Shown in pieces: positions 46,828 to 59,015 of a DNA stretch of 64,000 bases. How positions within the stretch are numbered: position 1 is the first letter of the stretch; each line of letters begins with the position of its first letter. The notes under the pieces were generated by a model. The model was given only the letters and a program-made list of their open reading frames with translations, was not told where the DNA came from and made no database searches. This DNA is from Elysia chlorotica. Taxonomy: Eukaryota; Mollusca; Gastropoda; Plakobranchidae. Where the stretch lies: contig RQTK01000523.1 in the NCBI GenBank assembly GCA_003991915.1, forward strand, positions 233,070-297,069, written 5' to 3'. A program made the position numbers and the translations under genes.

Positions 46828-49800
46828 TTTGAAATCGCCGCTTGGACTTGGAGAGAAGTTTCTGTCCCAGTCTCTACTCTCTAAGCCAAAAATGCTTCAT
46901 TAAATTCGACATAATTTACAAGGGAATTAACTCTTGGTTTTGTTGTTGTTGATTAATATAACTCTTTTCTTAGAAGGGCATTTTCTCTGTTGCAACTGTA
47001 AACAGAAGACCCTCCCTACGTGATTTTTTTGGCATCCTGATTATCTGCCAATGTCAGTATCTAAAGCTAGTACTAATCTCGATCGAAGTGGAGAGCATTT
47101 GATATGCTCGTTTTTTTTATAGTTATAGTTGGCCATACACACCTTCCCATCTTACCCCCGCGGAAAGTTATGATTGAAAGGGGCAAACGTTGCAATAATA
47201 AGTGCGGTGTATTTTTAGACTTAAAAAATTAATGAAAGCAGACAAAGCAAATCTAAAGCTCTTTCATTATTTTAAATGTACTTTTGTTAACTAAGACATT
47301 TGTGTTTAGATAAACACGTATACATTATAACAATTATTACATATAACTGAAGTCTCTATATTATTGAGAGAGGGGCGAGGGAATATAGACAATAATAAAG
47401 AAAGAGAGTTTGTGATAAAATAAAGGAAACTTCATTTTTCAGGCATCCAAAGAGTGTCTGTCAGTTCATTACTAAAATATTACTTTGGTCATTTGAAATA
47501 TTTTTTACTGATCAGAATAAGCTTATTAGAAAATGCAATCAATACAGAATAATATTACTATTAGCGATTTTAAATTAAATTAATCTAGTGAAACAAACAA
47601 GATTTAAAATGTAGTCTACTTTGGTCAGGCAGATTTGTATACGAGTTCCAGAGTGTTTATGTGCCCATGTCACATCCTAAGTCTTGCCCAATATTTCCTC
47701 CTCGTGCCTATCCACTTTTTGATCCTCCCGAAAGCCACGCGTGGTGGACAAAAATAATTTCCACTTTAGAACCTCCAAATTTAGGGAACCCCACACATAA
47801 GAGGAACAGCCTTGTTGTAATAGATTAATAGAACGAACTAGCATAGGGTCTTTCGTGTCTTGCCCTTATCCCGAGTATTTGTCTTCTGGCAACGCCGCCT
47901 GTCGCCGTATAGGATCCCCCAGGGGAACCTACAGGGACAGAAGGGGAATTAACTCTCTTTAAAAGTTCACTATAGCTAATGAAAACAAAGTCTGGAACAA
48001 AAATTTAATGTCTTCTCCCTAATGATGGGTTTGGGTGACTTAAGGTTCCAGACCAAGATGTAGATCTAGTTCTATAAAATTAATTCAGAATACACAAAAC
48101 TCAATTCATTATTTTATCAAGATCGACTAGATCTACTCCAGCTGTCGTTGATGCAGACAGTGCAAGCGACGCCTAATCTATACCCGAGACCAAGACCAGC
48201 ACTGCAGTTTCTTTGACGATTGGTTGGCTCAGGATCATTCAGAGCGGAGGTGTTCATGTTACACAGCGTACGGTATCTAGTAGAACAAGTATACCGTCAA
48301 CAAAATTATCTGACACTTTCGTAGAGGATACATTTAGATCTAGCCAACTAGAATCTACCTACAAATGACAAAATAAGTTTTTGAGCGATTGTTACATGTA
48401 GACATTACTAACTAAACAGTTAACTTTGAAGAGGTCGCATTGTGCTACAGCACTCACTCTGATGGTAGACATCGCAACTACTGCACCTTAGTGGAAACAC
48501 AGGGTAGTGGACAGGGTGTAATACAGTTTAGAAAGCATTTAAGTAATCTTTTCTGTCAAGCACCAGTAAACCGGATTGATAGACATGGTGCAATACATTG
48601 CTGGGAATATGGGTTGATTAACAGAGCGTTCCATGGTGAAAGCCAGATTGAAGTGCTGTTTCTGAGAAAGCGTGGTTCAAACATACAAGGTGCTTGGAAC
48701 TTGTGGAAGAGCCTTAGAATTTTTAATAGAGTGTCCAATAAGCGGATAAAAAAGTCAATAATGATCTTCTTGCTGTCATCAAGTCATGTCCCACTAGAGT
48801 TTACTTGATGGATGGTTGGTGTATGGATTCCTAATGTGTTTTTTTCATAATTTTTTATTTGGATATGGTTTACTCAATTATGTTTCCATTTACGTTGCAT
48901 CATATAGGCCTATATTTTTTGAGTGACTCTAAACACTTTTCTCTATTAGTAAGAGTGAAGTGAAGGACATTTTTCCGACCCAGTTTTTTGTTTCCATTTC
49001 AACTCAATTGAAAAAAAATCATATTTTCCGATCAAATCCTGAAAAATCAGGAGAGAATGCTAAGGAAAGTGTGTTACAAAGTCTGCATGATGTCCCCAAG
49101 CTGCAGGTTCCATGGATAATTGCATATTTGGTAGATATCGATAGAAATTAAAGTTTCTTCTAATGGTTATTCTAGCAGGTCTGAGATAGTGTGCCACTAT
49201 TGTCACTTTAATAGATTGAGCATGCTTTTGTTTCTTTAGTAGGGTTATTTAAATTTGAAGAGTGTCTAGGAAAAATACTTAAAATTAAAACGCTCTACAT
49301 GTATTGGGGTTCACTTTGCTAATTCAATTATATGACATCGCCAAAGTCATTTTATATTTTGATTAGACTGACACTTTGGCTATAATGTGAAGAAGTGTAA
49401 AACAGGGTGAGATTTGGGGGGAAGCACAGTTTTGACCTTTAAATCCTATAGCACCACTGACTAGATTAAATCTGATGCCCCCTCCTCAAAAAGCAGCATT
49501 GCTGACATGTACCTGCTTTGCTCCTACCATGCTGGGCACAGCACACCATGCTTGTCTAGGGACTCATGCAGGCTTTCTATATCATATCAGGCTGTGCCTT
49601 TTACAGTCTTCCTTTCTATAGTGTCCACAAGGGTAAAACCACTAAGTGTGGTCGCAGCTTCTTTCGTCCAAAAAAATATTTAAAGCCTTGATGATCAGTT
49701 CTACCCCTAGAATTAGAATCTAGGCTCTCCAACTCTCCATAAATTGACCCACATCTAAGAATAGGACTAAAGGTAAAAACTGCATAACAGATGGGATTAT

Positions 49801-49958
49801 AATACGATTGAAATCTAAATAATGCTTGCATCTGTGCTAAGTCCTGTAGGTCTAACTACGGTAAGTTTATGCTTTTAATGGAACGGACTTACATTTGTGA
49901 CACGAAAGTAATTGTTTTTTTGTTTTTTTTTTGCAGATATCTCATTGTGTAGCTCAAG
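46828..49958. promoter_or_regulatory. Upstream region shared by two divergent genes
   Basis: The ZWINT-like gene starts leftwards at 46827 and the zinc-finger gene rightwards at 49959. For the latter, a donor GTAAGT at 49861 and the acceptor ending at 49936 suggest an untranslated exon ending at 49860, with a very short intron of 76 nt. The open frame at 48440-48808 (122 codons) has no recognisable family. AGATCT-rich words occur at 48055-48140. No TATA or other core element stands out. Confidence 0.4.
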
Positions 49959-52900
49959 ATGACTGAGAAGAATGGAGACAGTATTATTGGTGTCCAGGAT
50001 TCTGCAGATAGTGAAGATATGATGGATACTAGTCAAGAGTTGGCAATAGATTCTATGGAGGATTCATCAACCTTACCATCCTTTGATGGCTCTCGCCATC
50101 TTGCCACCACTGCTGCAACTAAAGGAGATAATAATCTTAAGGCACTTTCAAACCTCCCAATGGTTTCAAACACATCGCTTATATCCCCCGTGATAATTGG
50201 GAATGTTCATGCAGCAAATGCTCTTTCATCTGTTCTAAACAACCAAGAGGTTGTAAGCAATGAAACTAAGGCATTTTTATCTTCAGCTTCTTTAAACAGT
50301 GATCTAATAAGTTCTGTGATACCTGTATTTATTAGCTCAAGTAAAAGTCTGGCAGTGTCACAATGCAATCCCTATTCAAATGAAAACTCCATGGAAAATT
50401 TAAATGAAGAGGGGAGATGTGATCAAGTCACATCAGAGACAAGTGAAATTCAAAATCAAATGTATAATGAGACACAGAATAAATTTGTCAACAGTAATGT
50501 CTTTGATCCTTCTCGAGATAAACCATCTTTGTCATCTTCAGACACAATTATTCTCACCTCTGACTCATCATGTCCAGTAAAAAATGAGATATCTTTAGAT
50601 GTTAATGACAAAAAGTTAAGTTTGCTGCCCAATATTTCTGAAAGATCAGTTTCCCTTGACAGTATTCCATCTTTAACATTATTCAAACCAGAACTTTTAT
50701 CAGACACTGAAGCAGGAATTATTAATGAGGAATCAACTGGAGGTGTAGCTGTGATTGGCAGTGACAAGTTCCCATCATGGCTCATTCAACTGATAAAAAA
50801 GCACAATAATTTGGTTGTTCAAGGCAGCAGCAACGAGCAATCATCTAACAACAAAATCATTTCTATAGAGTCATTGTCTCAATTAGAAGGAAAAGGTTTA
50901 TGTACAGAAGAGCTAAGCAAAGCAAGTTCTTTAAATAGAAATAAAAATCAAGAAGTAGCCATAGATTCAAGCGAAACCCCAGAGGAAATTCTGGGAAGCT
51001 TAAATCACTCTGATACTGTAATTTTATCAATGGATGAGTGTACTACATCAAAAAAGCCTACTGATAAACCTGGATTAGAAGCAGCCAATGGTCTCAGCTT
51101 TAGCTCAGTATCAACTATGAGTGCGGATCCCTCTGAATTAGTAGACGAGCAAAATGTACAGGGTTCTCTGATTTCAAAACATATACCTGAAACACCAGGC
51201 TCTTTAACCAGTTTTTTGAATGGAAACATTTCTCAAATTTTGTATCCTCTGCAAACTGCCAATGATTCTCATAGATTCAATTTAGTCAATCTCAGTGAAA
51301 CAAATTCTTTTATTAGCCGATTAACATCAGGTGATGTCAATCAAAATGTACCTCAGTCATTTGGAAATAGTCCTGTTCTGGTGGTTTGTAACAATATATT
51401 GTCGAGCCCAAGATTAGCAGAGGCAAAAGAAACACAAACTGATCTTGTGCTGGGTACAAACCCAGTTTACTTTAAGGCTGTAGAGAATATCCAAGGTGGC
51501 TCAAATTTTGAAGAAGGGCAGATTCCTACTACTCTGTTAGCAATGACCGACTCTACCTCAGCGTCCTTCTGTGATACAGGGCAAACTCTCCACTTTGCTC
51601 AGCCTAAACTTGTTCTGCCTACAGATCCACAGATGCCTACACCTTTTATATCAGCCACATCAACAGCTGCTTTGGCTCATCACAATATTGAATTTATTGC
51701 AAGCACTGCCCTTAACAATGCCTCTCAAGAAATGGCTCCAAACCCATCCAGTTCTGAATACAGCAAAGAGAAATGTCCTTATAAATGTGTGGTCTGTGAT
51801 GAGCGATTCAGCTCAAAAGATGAATTGTCTTCCCACAAAAAAAGTCATAAAACTTTCAAGTGTGATCTCTGCAATGCAACATTCTCTCGGATGGGCAACT
51901 ACACCCGACACAGAAAAATACATAACCTTCATGCAGAGGTAAAAACAAGCTTAATGAACTAATACATTTATTTTTAAAAAAACAGAGACAATCTTGTTTT
52001 AGTTACATGTTATTAATATTTTAAAAAATATCTCAAGGTGTAATTTTCAGAAACTGGTAACTTTTGAAGGCTCCTAAGCTTAAATTCGGAACATGGAGCA
52101 TTTTAAATTTTCAAATAACCTAATTTTGATTTGATTTGTTCTTTATTTAAATTATTATTAATCAGAGGGCAATGAACATGTTGTTGATGACAAGAGTAAA
52201 AAAAAAAAAGTATAATTATATTGAATGTAATAGTTAAAAACAGTTTTCAATATGTTATATTTAAACGAAAATTAATATTGTCATCTTTCAATGTCATATA
52301 CAGGTAACATAGAACTCATAAACATTTTACAGTGTTAATCTGGAATGCTTGGTGTTATATTTTTTTCTTAAGCAACATTTTTATTTGTTATTCACTTTAA
52401 ATCAATTTTGAATAATTTTTTATGTTTCAAAAGCAGTCAAAGCTTGATTGGAAACATGCAGTTGAAAACAAAGTTAGTTATGATTTTATAGGTCTTGTTG
52501 CTTTGTCCATTCTTTTAGAATCAAAGTGGATTTCAATGTGATGAATGTGGAAGGAAGTTTTTACAACGTTGTGATCTACGGCGTCATTGCTTGATTCACA
52601 CAAGACAAGAACCTTACCGCTGTGATATTTGCAACAAAGGTAATTATGTTTTAATCATGTTCTTGTGTCCTGTTCCCTACACAGATCATGGCGCTTCCTC
52701 ACCCAATACTCCTTAAGAATGATAATTATTTCTATATATCAGAATGTGTATTTTTGTCCCTATGTATTTAATAAGTTGTATTTTTTCATTCTGAACCTCA
52801 TGCTGAAACCTTTTTTTTCTACAGGGTATATACGAAGAAGTGATCTGATTGTCCACATGCGATTCCACAATAAAGACAGAGCATTTAATTGCTCTTTATG

Positions 52901-53612
52901 TGATAAAAAGTTCTTTCAGTCAGGTGAGTGTTTTGTATCTTCATCTCATCTTCTCATTAATCTTAAACGACAATTTATGGTTTAATTAACCCTGGGTTAT
53001 TAATATGCTGAAGCATATGAAGCTGTTGCAGTCATTTTCATGAACAGGAAAACACTTGCTGCACTTTTTGCTGAGGTATACTTATGGTTCTGTTAACATA
53101 TTTCTGTAGTTTATAAATACAGATCCTGAAGTGTATTTTGTTTATGCTTGGTTAGATGAGATGTATACAAGTACATGTTTAAATTTCAAAATCAAATTTA
53201 GTAGATGATGTATAATGTGCTGTTTACATTGGTTGGTCATATTACTTATTAATAAAGCGCTCGTGTCAGTCCCATGTAGAGCATTTGTGCACTATGCACC
53301 TATTGTTTGGAACTCCCTGCCTTTAGATCTGAGACAGTGCAGCTCACTTGATAGTTTCAAAAGAGGCCTAAAAACCTACTTATTTACAATGCGCTTGTCA
53401 GTGGATTTTTCCTTTTAATTTTCATTAATGTTTTATTTATATGTGTAATTTACTCATTTTTCATAATTTCTTTGCTGTTCATGTATCATGTCCTTTATGT
53501 GCAAAACTGCCTTATAATGTGTGTGAATGGCTGATAAGTTGTCTCGTCTTAACTATGTAAAGTGCTTTGAGCCGGCTATGCTGGGATAAAGCGCTTAAAA
53601 ATGATCTTTATA

Positions 53613-53674
<62 letters not shown>

Positions 53675-55139
53675 GTTTTCAGTTGTATTTTTTCCAAAAT
53701 TCATAAAATTGTGAGATTTATTGTAATGTGTAATGCCTCTGTATTGTGCTATGTCTTGAAAACACCTCAATATGTTATGTTCCCATACTCTGTCTTAAGA
53801 GCATCTAGTTCTATCAATTATTTAATTTTTTTTTTCAGGAGATTTGAACAGACATGTGCGACGAGCACACCAACCAGATAGTCAATTGACTTGCGGTCAC
53901 TGTGATAAGAAATATGCATGTGAGACTACACTTATCAGACACATGAAGGCTGTTCACAAGGACATCATACTGCAGGCAGTAAATCAAAGAATGCAGGGTC
54001 AAAAGTGAGCACAGAGTTGGTTAACTTTTATAGAGAAAAGGCAAAGTTAAATTCTTTTTTTCTAACTTACTTTTTATAAAGTACCTGATCGTCTAGTTCT
54101 CAAGTGCATTCTGTGTTTATGTACAAGCTGTAGTAAGGCAAAGGAGTGGCAATGGGCTATGCTCCTAGGTGGGGATCAATGTATATTTTTTTTTAATTAC
54201 AAATACTGATAGAAAAATCTTTTAGATTAATCCTTTTTGTTCAATAAAATTTGTATTGGAAAGAAAACTACCACAACATACGTAAAACAGTTTAAAGGAC
54301 TTAGAGGTGTTAGATACACTCAAAGAAATAAATAACCTTCTTTTTTTACTATCTGGGTGGTTTTTTTTTATCTAACACTGAATGGTGATCATATAGCAAT
54401 CTTAATTTTGAGACCTAAATCATACTTTAGTTTCAGCTTTTAGTGTACAATTTTTATTAATTATCAGGATTCTCATCCTAAAATATTTAAACTAAAAGAT
54501 GTATTTTCCACAATTTCTCTTTATGAAGTTACGTCATGTTGATTGTGTAAATAAAAGAAATTATAAGTCATATAATTCTTTTATATAAAAGCATTGAATA
54601 GTTTTTATAATTAAAAATTTTTTTTTTCTTCACCTACTATCATGACTCTAGTGATTTATTTAATCCAAAGTGATTTAAGAAATCCTGGAATATGTGTCAC
54701 ACAGTTTCATTGCATTTCTGCAAATGATCCTTGTATAAAAACATTGGCATAATACATGCTTGGCAATTATATCAGATCTAAATCTCAGCCTTGCAATGAT
54801 CTTAACTTAATCAAGCTTGAATTTAATTTTAAAATTTTACCGGAAGACTGGAATACTATAAAATAATCTACTAAACAATACTCTGTAATGTAATAGGATT
54901 GTTTTTCACAGATGTTGTCTAATATTTTACTACAATCCTGTGGTTGATTTGAAAAGAATTCCTCATTGTTTTCTGTCAAAACTGCTTTTGATACATACAT
55001 ATCATATGAGTCACTGTTTGCTAAGTTTTATTTTAATTTCTGTTGATTTTAAAGTTATTAATTTATTATTTTCAGATCAACAGACAAAGCCTCTGATGCA
55101 AGTGCAAAAGAATTCCTTTTTACAACCAAACAGACATAG
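49959..55139 (+). CDS. C2H2 zinc-finger protein, six C-terminal fingers, complete, 5 coding exons
   Basis: Probable nuclear DNA-binding regulator. Exons: 49959-51938, 52519-52639, 52825-52923, 53839-54004, 55076-55139; 2,430 nt, 809 aa, all GT-AG and in phase. An in-frame TAG three codons upstream fixes the start. Residues 1-600 are Ser/Thr/Asn-rich, acidic and probably disordered, with no KRAB, BTB, SCAN or ZAD domain. Six fingers follow: 610-630 (CVVC...HKKSH), 635-655, 667-687, 695-715, 723-744 and 752-773. Linkers differ from the TGEKP consensus (KTFK, TRQEPYR, NKDRAFN, QPDSQLT), so tight poly-finger DNA reading is less certain. KETQTD at 490-495 (51426-51443) fits the dynein light chain LC8 (DYNLL) binding motif. 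The orthologous vertebrate gene is not recognised. The intron before the fourth coding exon holds a LINE tail. Confidence 0.88.
53255..53674 (+). mobile_element. LINE 3' end with (ATT)n tail
   Basis: The block encodes VHYAPIVWNSLPLDLRQCSS and LDSFKRGLKTYLF, the conserved C-terminus of many marine invertebrate CR1/Jockey-like LINE proteins. It is followed by a short 3' UTR (TAAAGTGCTTTGAGC and GATAAAGCGCTTAAAA) and an ATT microsatellite at 53611-53674. It lies in sense orientation in an intron of the zinc-finger gene. The tail identifies this as a genuine 3' end; the rest of the element is gone. Confidence 0.8.
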
Positions 55140-56702
55140 CAATGTACAAGTCATGTAACTTGTTTGTAAAGAAATAATAATATTAAATGGAGAAACGTTT
55201 TGTTTTGCAATAATCTGTTTTTGTTATAATGATGGATGTAACTTGATCAGCTACAAATACTTTAAATTTCATGGATATTTAACTTAAATATCATAGATTT
55301 CCCCCAGGACTAGAACTGGCGTAAGTACATAAGTTTCCGTCATGATAAGATTGGATTTGCGCCATACACATTTTTTACAGAAGAGCATAAAAAATTGTTT
55401 TTCAAGGTAACATTGTTACAATTTTTCATATCTTTTACTTGGAAAATGATTAATATAAGATTACTCATATTCTTGAAAAATGTATTGCTAAACTGAAGTA
55501 GTTTTTCGCAATTAAACAGAGAGAAATCCTTCCAACAATTCTTGTTACTGTGTTATACAGAAATATACATACACTTATATTTATGTATATTTCATAAGAT
55601 AAATGTAAGCTTTGAATTGTACAGTAAATTCCTCACCTTCTGATAAAAATATTTTGTTCTTCATTATGCTTTTAAAATTAAATTATACTAGTTATCTGTA
55701 GCAAAGATTTAAATTTGAGAATGCCTTCTACTTTACAAGCTGCCTGTCATAGAATATTAAGTGAATGAAATATTCAACAGTGCATTTGTATCCAAAGGAA
55801 ATACATGTAGTATGCTGTTGATCTGGTATAAAAAGAACTGATTTTTGTTGTCATTGTTTATGTTTTGTTTTGTTTTTGTTGGTTTATATTAATAGATATA
55901 CATTTTAAAAAAAATGTTCACAGTGAATATAATTTTATTGAAACAATGTCAAAATTTTAACATGTATGTATACTACCTGCAACTGTTGATTATCTGTTTT
56001 TACATTCAGACTTTTATCACATTCATCATACCTGTGTATGAATGTCCTTTTAAAAAAAAAGTAAACTTTAAACTTGTGTTATACACTTATGTCCACTTTA
56101 TGTAACAATACAGTACATGTATGCATATTGCTATTTATTTTAATAATTAACAGCAGCTGAAGAATTTGAGTTTATGTGTTGTATGATTTGTGGTAAAAAA
56201 AATGTTTGTCTCAATGATTAAAAGCTGAATGAATACATGTTAATCTGTGCAAAATTCCCAGGGGTACAAAGAAACGGAAAAGATAAACAATGCAATTTTC
56301 AATTTTTCTATGGTACCAGGGCTTCCGAAAAGTATTGAATGGAGTAGGCAAACATGAAACACTAATATTACTTAGTAAAAACACTGAAACATGCAGGAAA
56401 ATCGATCAAGAGACATAGATAAATAAAAAAAAACAAGGTATCTCTTTAACTGACTACTCTGTACCATTGGTATAAAAACTATTATTGCTCACCAATATGT
56501 ATTGTTGCTCGCCGAAAAAGCTGCTTTTTGCTGACCCTGCCAAAATCTGCACTTTCCCGAGGAAAAAAATGCAAAATTGTAAATTTTTTTTTCTCTCTCC
56601 GTCTCCCTAAAAATAACAATGATTTAGAGTTAGACTCCCATATTAAGTTCAACTTCACAACGGACAAAAAACACACACAGGGCTTTTTTTTCTCTTCCTC
56701 CT

Positions 56703-56760
<58 letters not shown>

Positions 56761-56877
56761 TCTCTCTTTCTTCTCTCTCTATTGACTCTCGCTCAGCAGG
56801 GACAACAAAACAGACACAAGCGTCTATCTCCCAATCGAAAACCACGATCAGTTGGAAAAAAAAAAAAACTGGCTCCT
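55140..56877 (+). other. 3' UTR of the zinc-finger gene and intergenic DNA
   Basis: AT-rich and without a gene that I can see. Several ATTAAA-like and AATAAA-like words occur, including AATAAA near 56424, but no polyadenylation site stands out. A CT microsatellite lies at 56708-56780. Confidence 0.4.
56708..56780. repeat. (CT)n microsatellite
   Basis: About 23 pure CT units followed by interrupted CT-rich sequence. Open frames over it on both strands are low-complexity artefacts. Confidence 0.95.
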
Positions 56878-57060
56878 AGTCCTACTGGTTTGGTCAGTGT
56901 CAGTGTAATAATGTGAAAAGCTTTGATAGGAGTTATTGTATCACCGGTCTGTCTCGGTTATGGCAGCACATAAAATTGTCAGACGTTAGTATTCGGATCC
57001 GTCCACACTATACGTGGTGATGCTGGACGCTGAACAAAAAAAACTCACAAACTCAAACTC
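56878..57060 (+). mobile_element. tRNA-SINE body and 3' end
   Basis: GGTTTGGTCAGTGTCAGTGT, TATGGCAGCACATAAAATTG, TCAGACGTTAGTATTCGGAT and CCGTCCACACTATA follow the family order and end in an ACAAACTCAAACTC tail. The head is missing or degraded. Confidence 0.75.
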
Positions 57061-57500
57061 TCCCTCATCGTTCTTCTATCCTTCTCTGTCTGTCGCTGCC
57101 TCTCTCTTCTCTCTTCTCCTCTTTACATCTTACTCTTAGCTGCTTTATCTTCGCCAACTCCTCGTTCTTTGGTTAGATTGGAAGGACTGGGACTCGCATT
57201 TCCCCTCTCTGGAAAGTAGGGTGTCGCCCCAATCGATTGAAATTGGAGGATTTAAAAAAGAACCAAAACATGTAGTTAGTAATATTTCAATGTAATTGCC
57301 ATACAGAAACATAAAATAACCCAATCATTTGTCAAATTTATTTTTTAAGAGGACTGAACATTCCAGTAATTTGTTTGTAAATGTACACATATTTTTAAAC
57401 AAACTAAAGAGGCCCCTTGATCACAGAACGAACTGTAAGGTATTTTTCTACATTGCCTTACACCTACGTTTGACAAATTTGTCATTTTTTTGGAAAAATT

Positions 57501-57745
57501 TCTTGGCAAACTTTTGTAACTTTTTGGGGCCCAAATGCCATGAACTACAGGGGCAGCGTTTAGGATGTCTCCAATTCGAACCTACAAACAAATTGTTGGA
57601 TATCTTATTGAGTGCTGATTGGGTCAGTGTCAGCGTAATGTGGCGGGCGAACAAAGAAGTCCTGATATCACGTAAAATTGTTAGACGTTAGTTGCGGGAC
57701 CCATTCATGATATGCCTGGATGCTCCCGTTGAATATGAGGACATC
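57501..57745. repeat. Duplicated 245-bp block, first copy
   Basis: No difference seen by eye from 57856-58100, at a constant offset of 355 bp without indels. It includes a SINE-like part (GGGTCAGTGTCAGCGTAATG onwards, from about 57617) preceded by a tRNA-like head with a box-B-like CCAATTCGAACC. Confidence 0.9.
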
Positions 57746-57855
57746 AAACCAATCAATAATAAATATTAATAATTAACAGTATCAGTTATTTTACATATAT
57801 ATATATACATGTATATATATATTTTTGGAAAAATTTCTTGGCAAATTTTAACATT

Positions 57856-58100
57856 TCTTGGCAAACTTTTGTAACTTTTTGGGGCCCAAATGCCATGAAC
57901 TACAGGGGCAGCGTTTAGGATGTCTCCAATTCGAACCTACAAACAAATTGTTGGATATCTTATTGAGTGCTGATTGGGTCAGTGTCAGCGTAATGTGGCG
58001 GGCGAACAAAGAAGTCCTGATATCACGTAAAATTGTTAGACGTTAGTTGCGGGACCCATTCATGATATGCCTGGATGCTCCCGTTGAATATGAGGACATC
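57856..58100. repeat. Duplicated 245-bp block, second copy
   Basis: Second copy of the block at 57501-57745. Its left junction carries a further partial repeat of TTTCTTGGCAAA (near 57834 and 57854), and both edges run into TATATA-rich DNA (57799-57822 and 58100-58116). This is consistent with a recent slippage or replication-based duplication. Confidence 0.9.
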
Positions 58101-58378
58101 ATATATATATATAGCACTAGTGCTATTTATATATCTATGGAATTTTTTAAAAACGAAAATACAATACTGTTGAAGGCCTACTTTTTCATGTCTTTTAATT
58201 TTGAAGATCTATAATGAAATTCATGTATGCCAGTATAAAGGTCTAACCTGATATCCCCGCATTTTGAACAAGACCCGTCCGTGATATAACCTTGCTGCTG
58301 ACATTGTAAGTTAACAGTTAAAAAAAACAACAGCGATTTAGACCAGAGTACCGGTTAGACATAAACATGCTGCCATTT

Positions 58379-58399
58379 GGGGGGGGGGGGGGGGGGGGG
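58379..58399 (+). repeat. Poly(G) tract, 21 G
   Basis: Uninterrupted G run, flanked by AT-rich sequence on the left and CACGCGC on the right. It could form a G-quadruplex. Other homopolymer runs are C at 59892-59909 and G at 63447-63462. Confidence 0.95.
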
Positions 58400-58475
58400 C
58401 ACGCGCTAAAACACAGAGACATATGTTTCAATTGGAACTAAAATTTAAACAACATCAGAAGAGAACAAGCGGTCA

Positions 58476-58820
58476 TATCAGGAATGGAACCCGGAACCTC
58501 CCGATTAGAAGACTCGCGCTTTACCGTTGAGGCACCCCGTCACCTGGTTTTCGAGAGTCTCTCCTATCTCTCACCTAGGTTTCCAAATAGGATCCGAAAC
58601 GGCCATGGATCCCATGCATTAAGCCCCAAAATTTCAAGTGCTGCTACGCAGAGGAATGGGGATACCGGGACATAGACCTATGTGAGTCAACTGTAGTATG
58701 AGACAAAGAACGGGAAAAAATGTGCCCAATGGTGTGATCGAATGGGATACCTCCTGTTTTTTAACGGGAATCTCTTTGGTATAAGCCCAGTGCTCTACCA
58801 CTTGAGCCATCTCGCCTCTG
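58476..58820 (-). mobile_element. SINE with two tRNA-like segments
   Basis: Read on the minus strand: a tRNA-like head (GAGATGGCTCAAGTGGTAGA at 58816-58790, box-B-like ATTCGATCACACC), a divergent family body (CCGGTATCCCCATTCCTCTG, GTAGCAGCACTTGAAATTTT), then a second tRNA-like segment (GTGCCTCAACGGTAAAGCGC and CCGGGTTCCATTCC) at about 58540-58480. The two heads differ, so this may be a composite SINE or two adjacent insertions. Confidence 0.6.
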
Positions 58821-58955
58821 AGCTTTAGGAGGAGGGTTGGAGTTTGCTTGTCCCCCCCCCCCCAAAAAAAAAAAGAAAATAAATGAAATAAAGCGATAAA
58901 AATAAAGTTCTAACGTTTATTACACTATGGTCCCCATCGTCCCATCCCGTCCCAT

Positions 58956-58961
58956 TGTTTA
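58956..58961 (+). promoter_or_regulatory. Forkhead core (TGTTTA) upstream of CLXN
   Basis: TGTTTA fits the TRTTTR core of FOX proteins including FOXJ1. It lies 41 bp upstream of the X-box. A 6-bp core is weak alone; its position gives it some weight. Confidence 0.35.
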
Positions 58962-59002
58962 GGCAAAACCTTGTCTTAGTTTCAAAACAAGAGAACTCCG
59001 AT

Positions 59003-59015
59003 GTTGCATGGCAAC
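59003..59015 (+). promoter_or_regulatory. RFX X-box in the CLXN promoter
   Basis: GTTGC-ATG-GCAAC is a perfect inverted repeat with the half-site and spacing of an RFX X-box, 110 bp upstream of the calaxin start codon. RFX and FOXJ1 are the known drivers of motile-cilium genes, and calaxin is such a gene. Confidence 0.65.

Noticed and set aside
48440-48808. A 122-codon open frame upstream of the zinc-finger gene
   Set aside because: It has no recognisable domain, no splice context and ordinary composition. Possibly an old repeat, but nothing supports calling a gene.
53567-53881. Tyr-repeat and Ile-repeat open frames on both strands
   Set aside because: These are translations of the (ATT)n tail of a LINE, not proteins.
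56528-56845. Ser/Leu-rich and Arg/Glu-rich open frames
   Set aside because: They result from the CT microsatellite at 56708-56780 and have no splice or family support.
58720-58820. Possible tRNA gene on the minus strand
   Set aside because: Box-A and box-B-like words are present, but a proper cloverleaf with acceptor stem cannot be drawn, and the segment continues into a SINE body.
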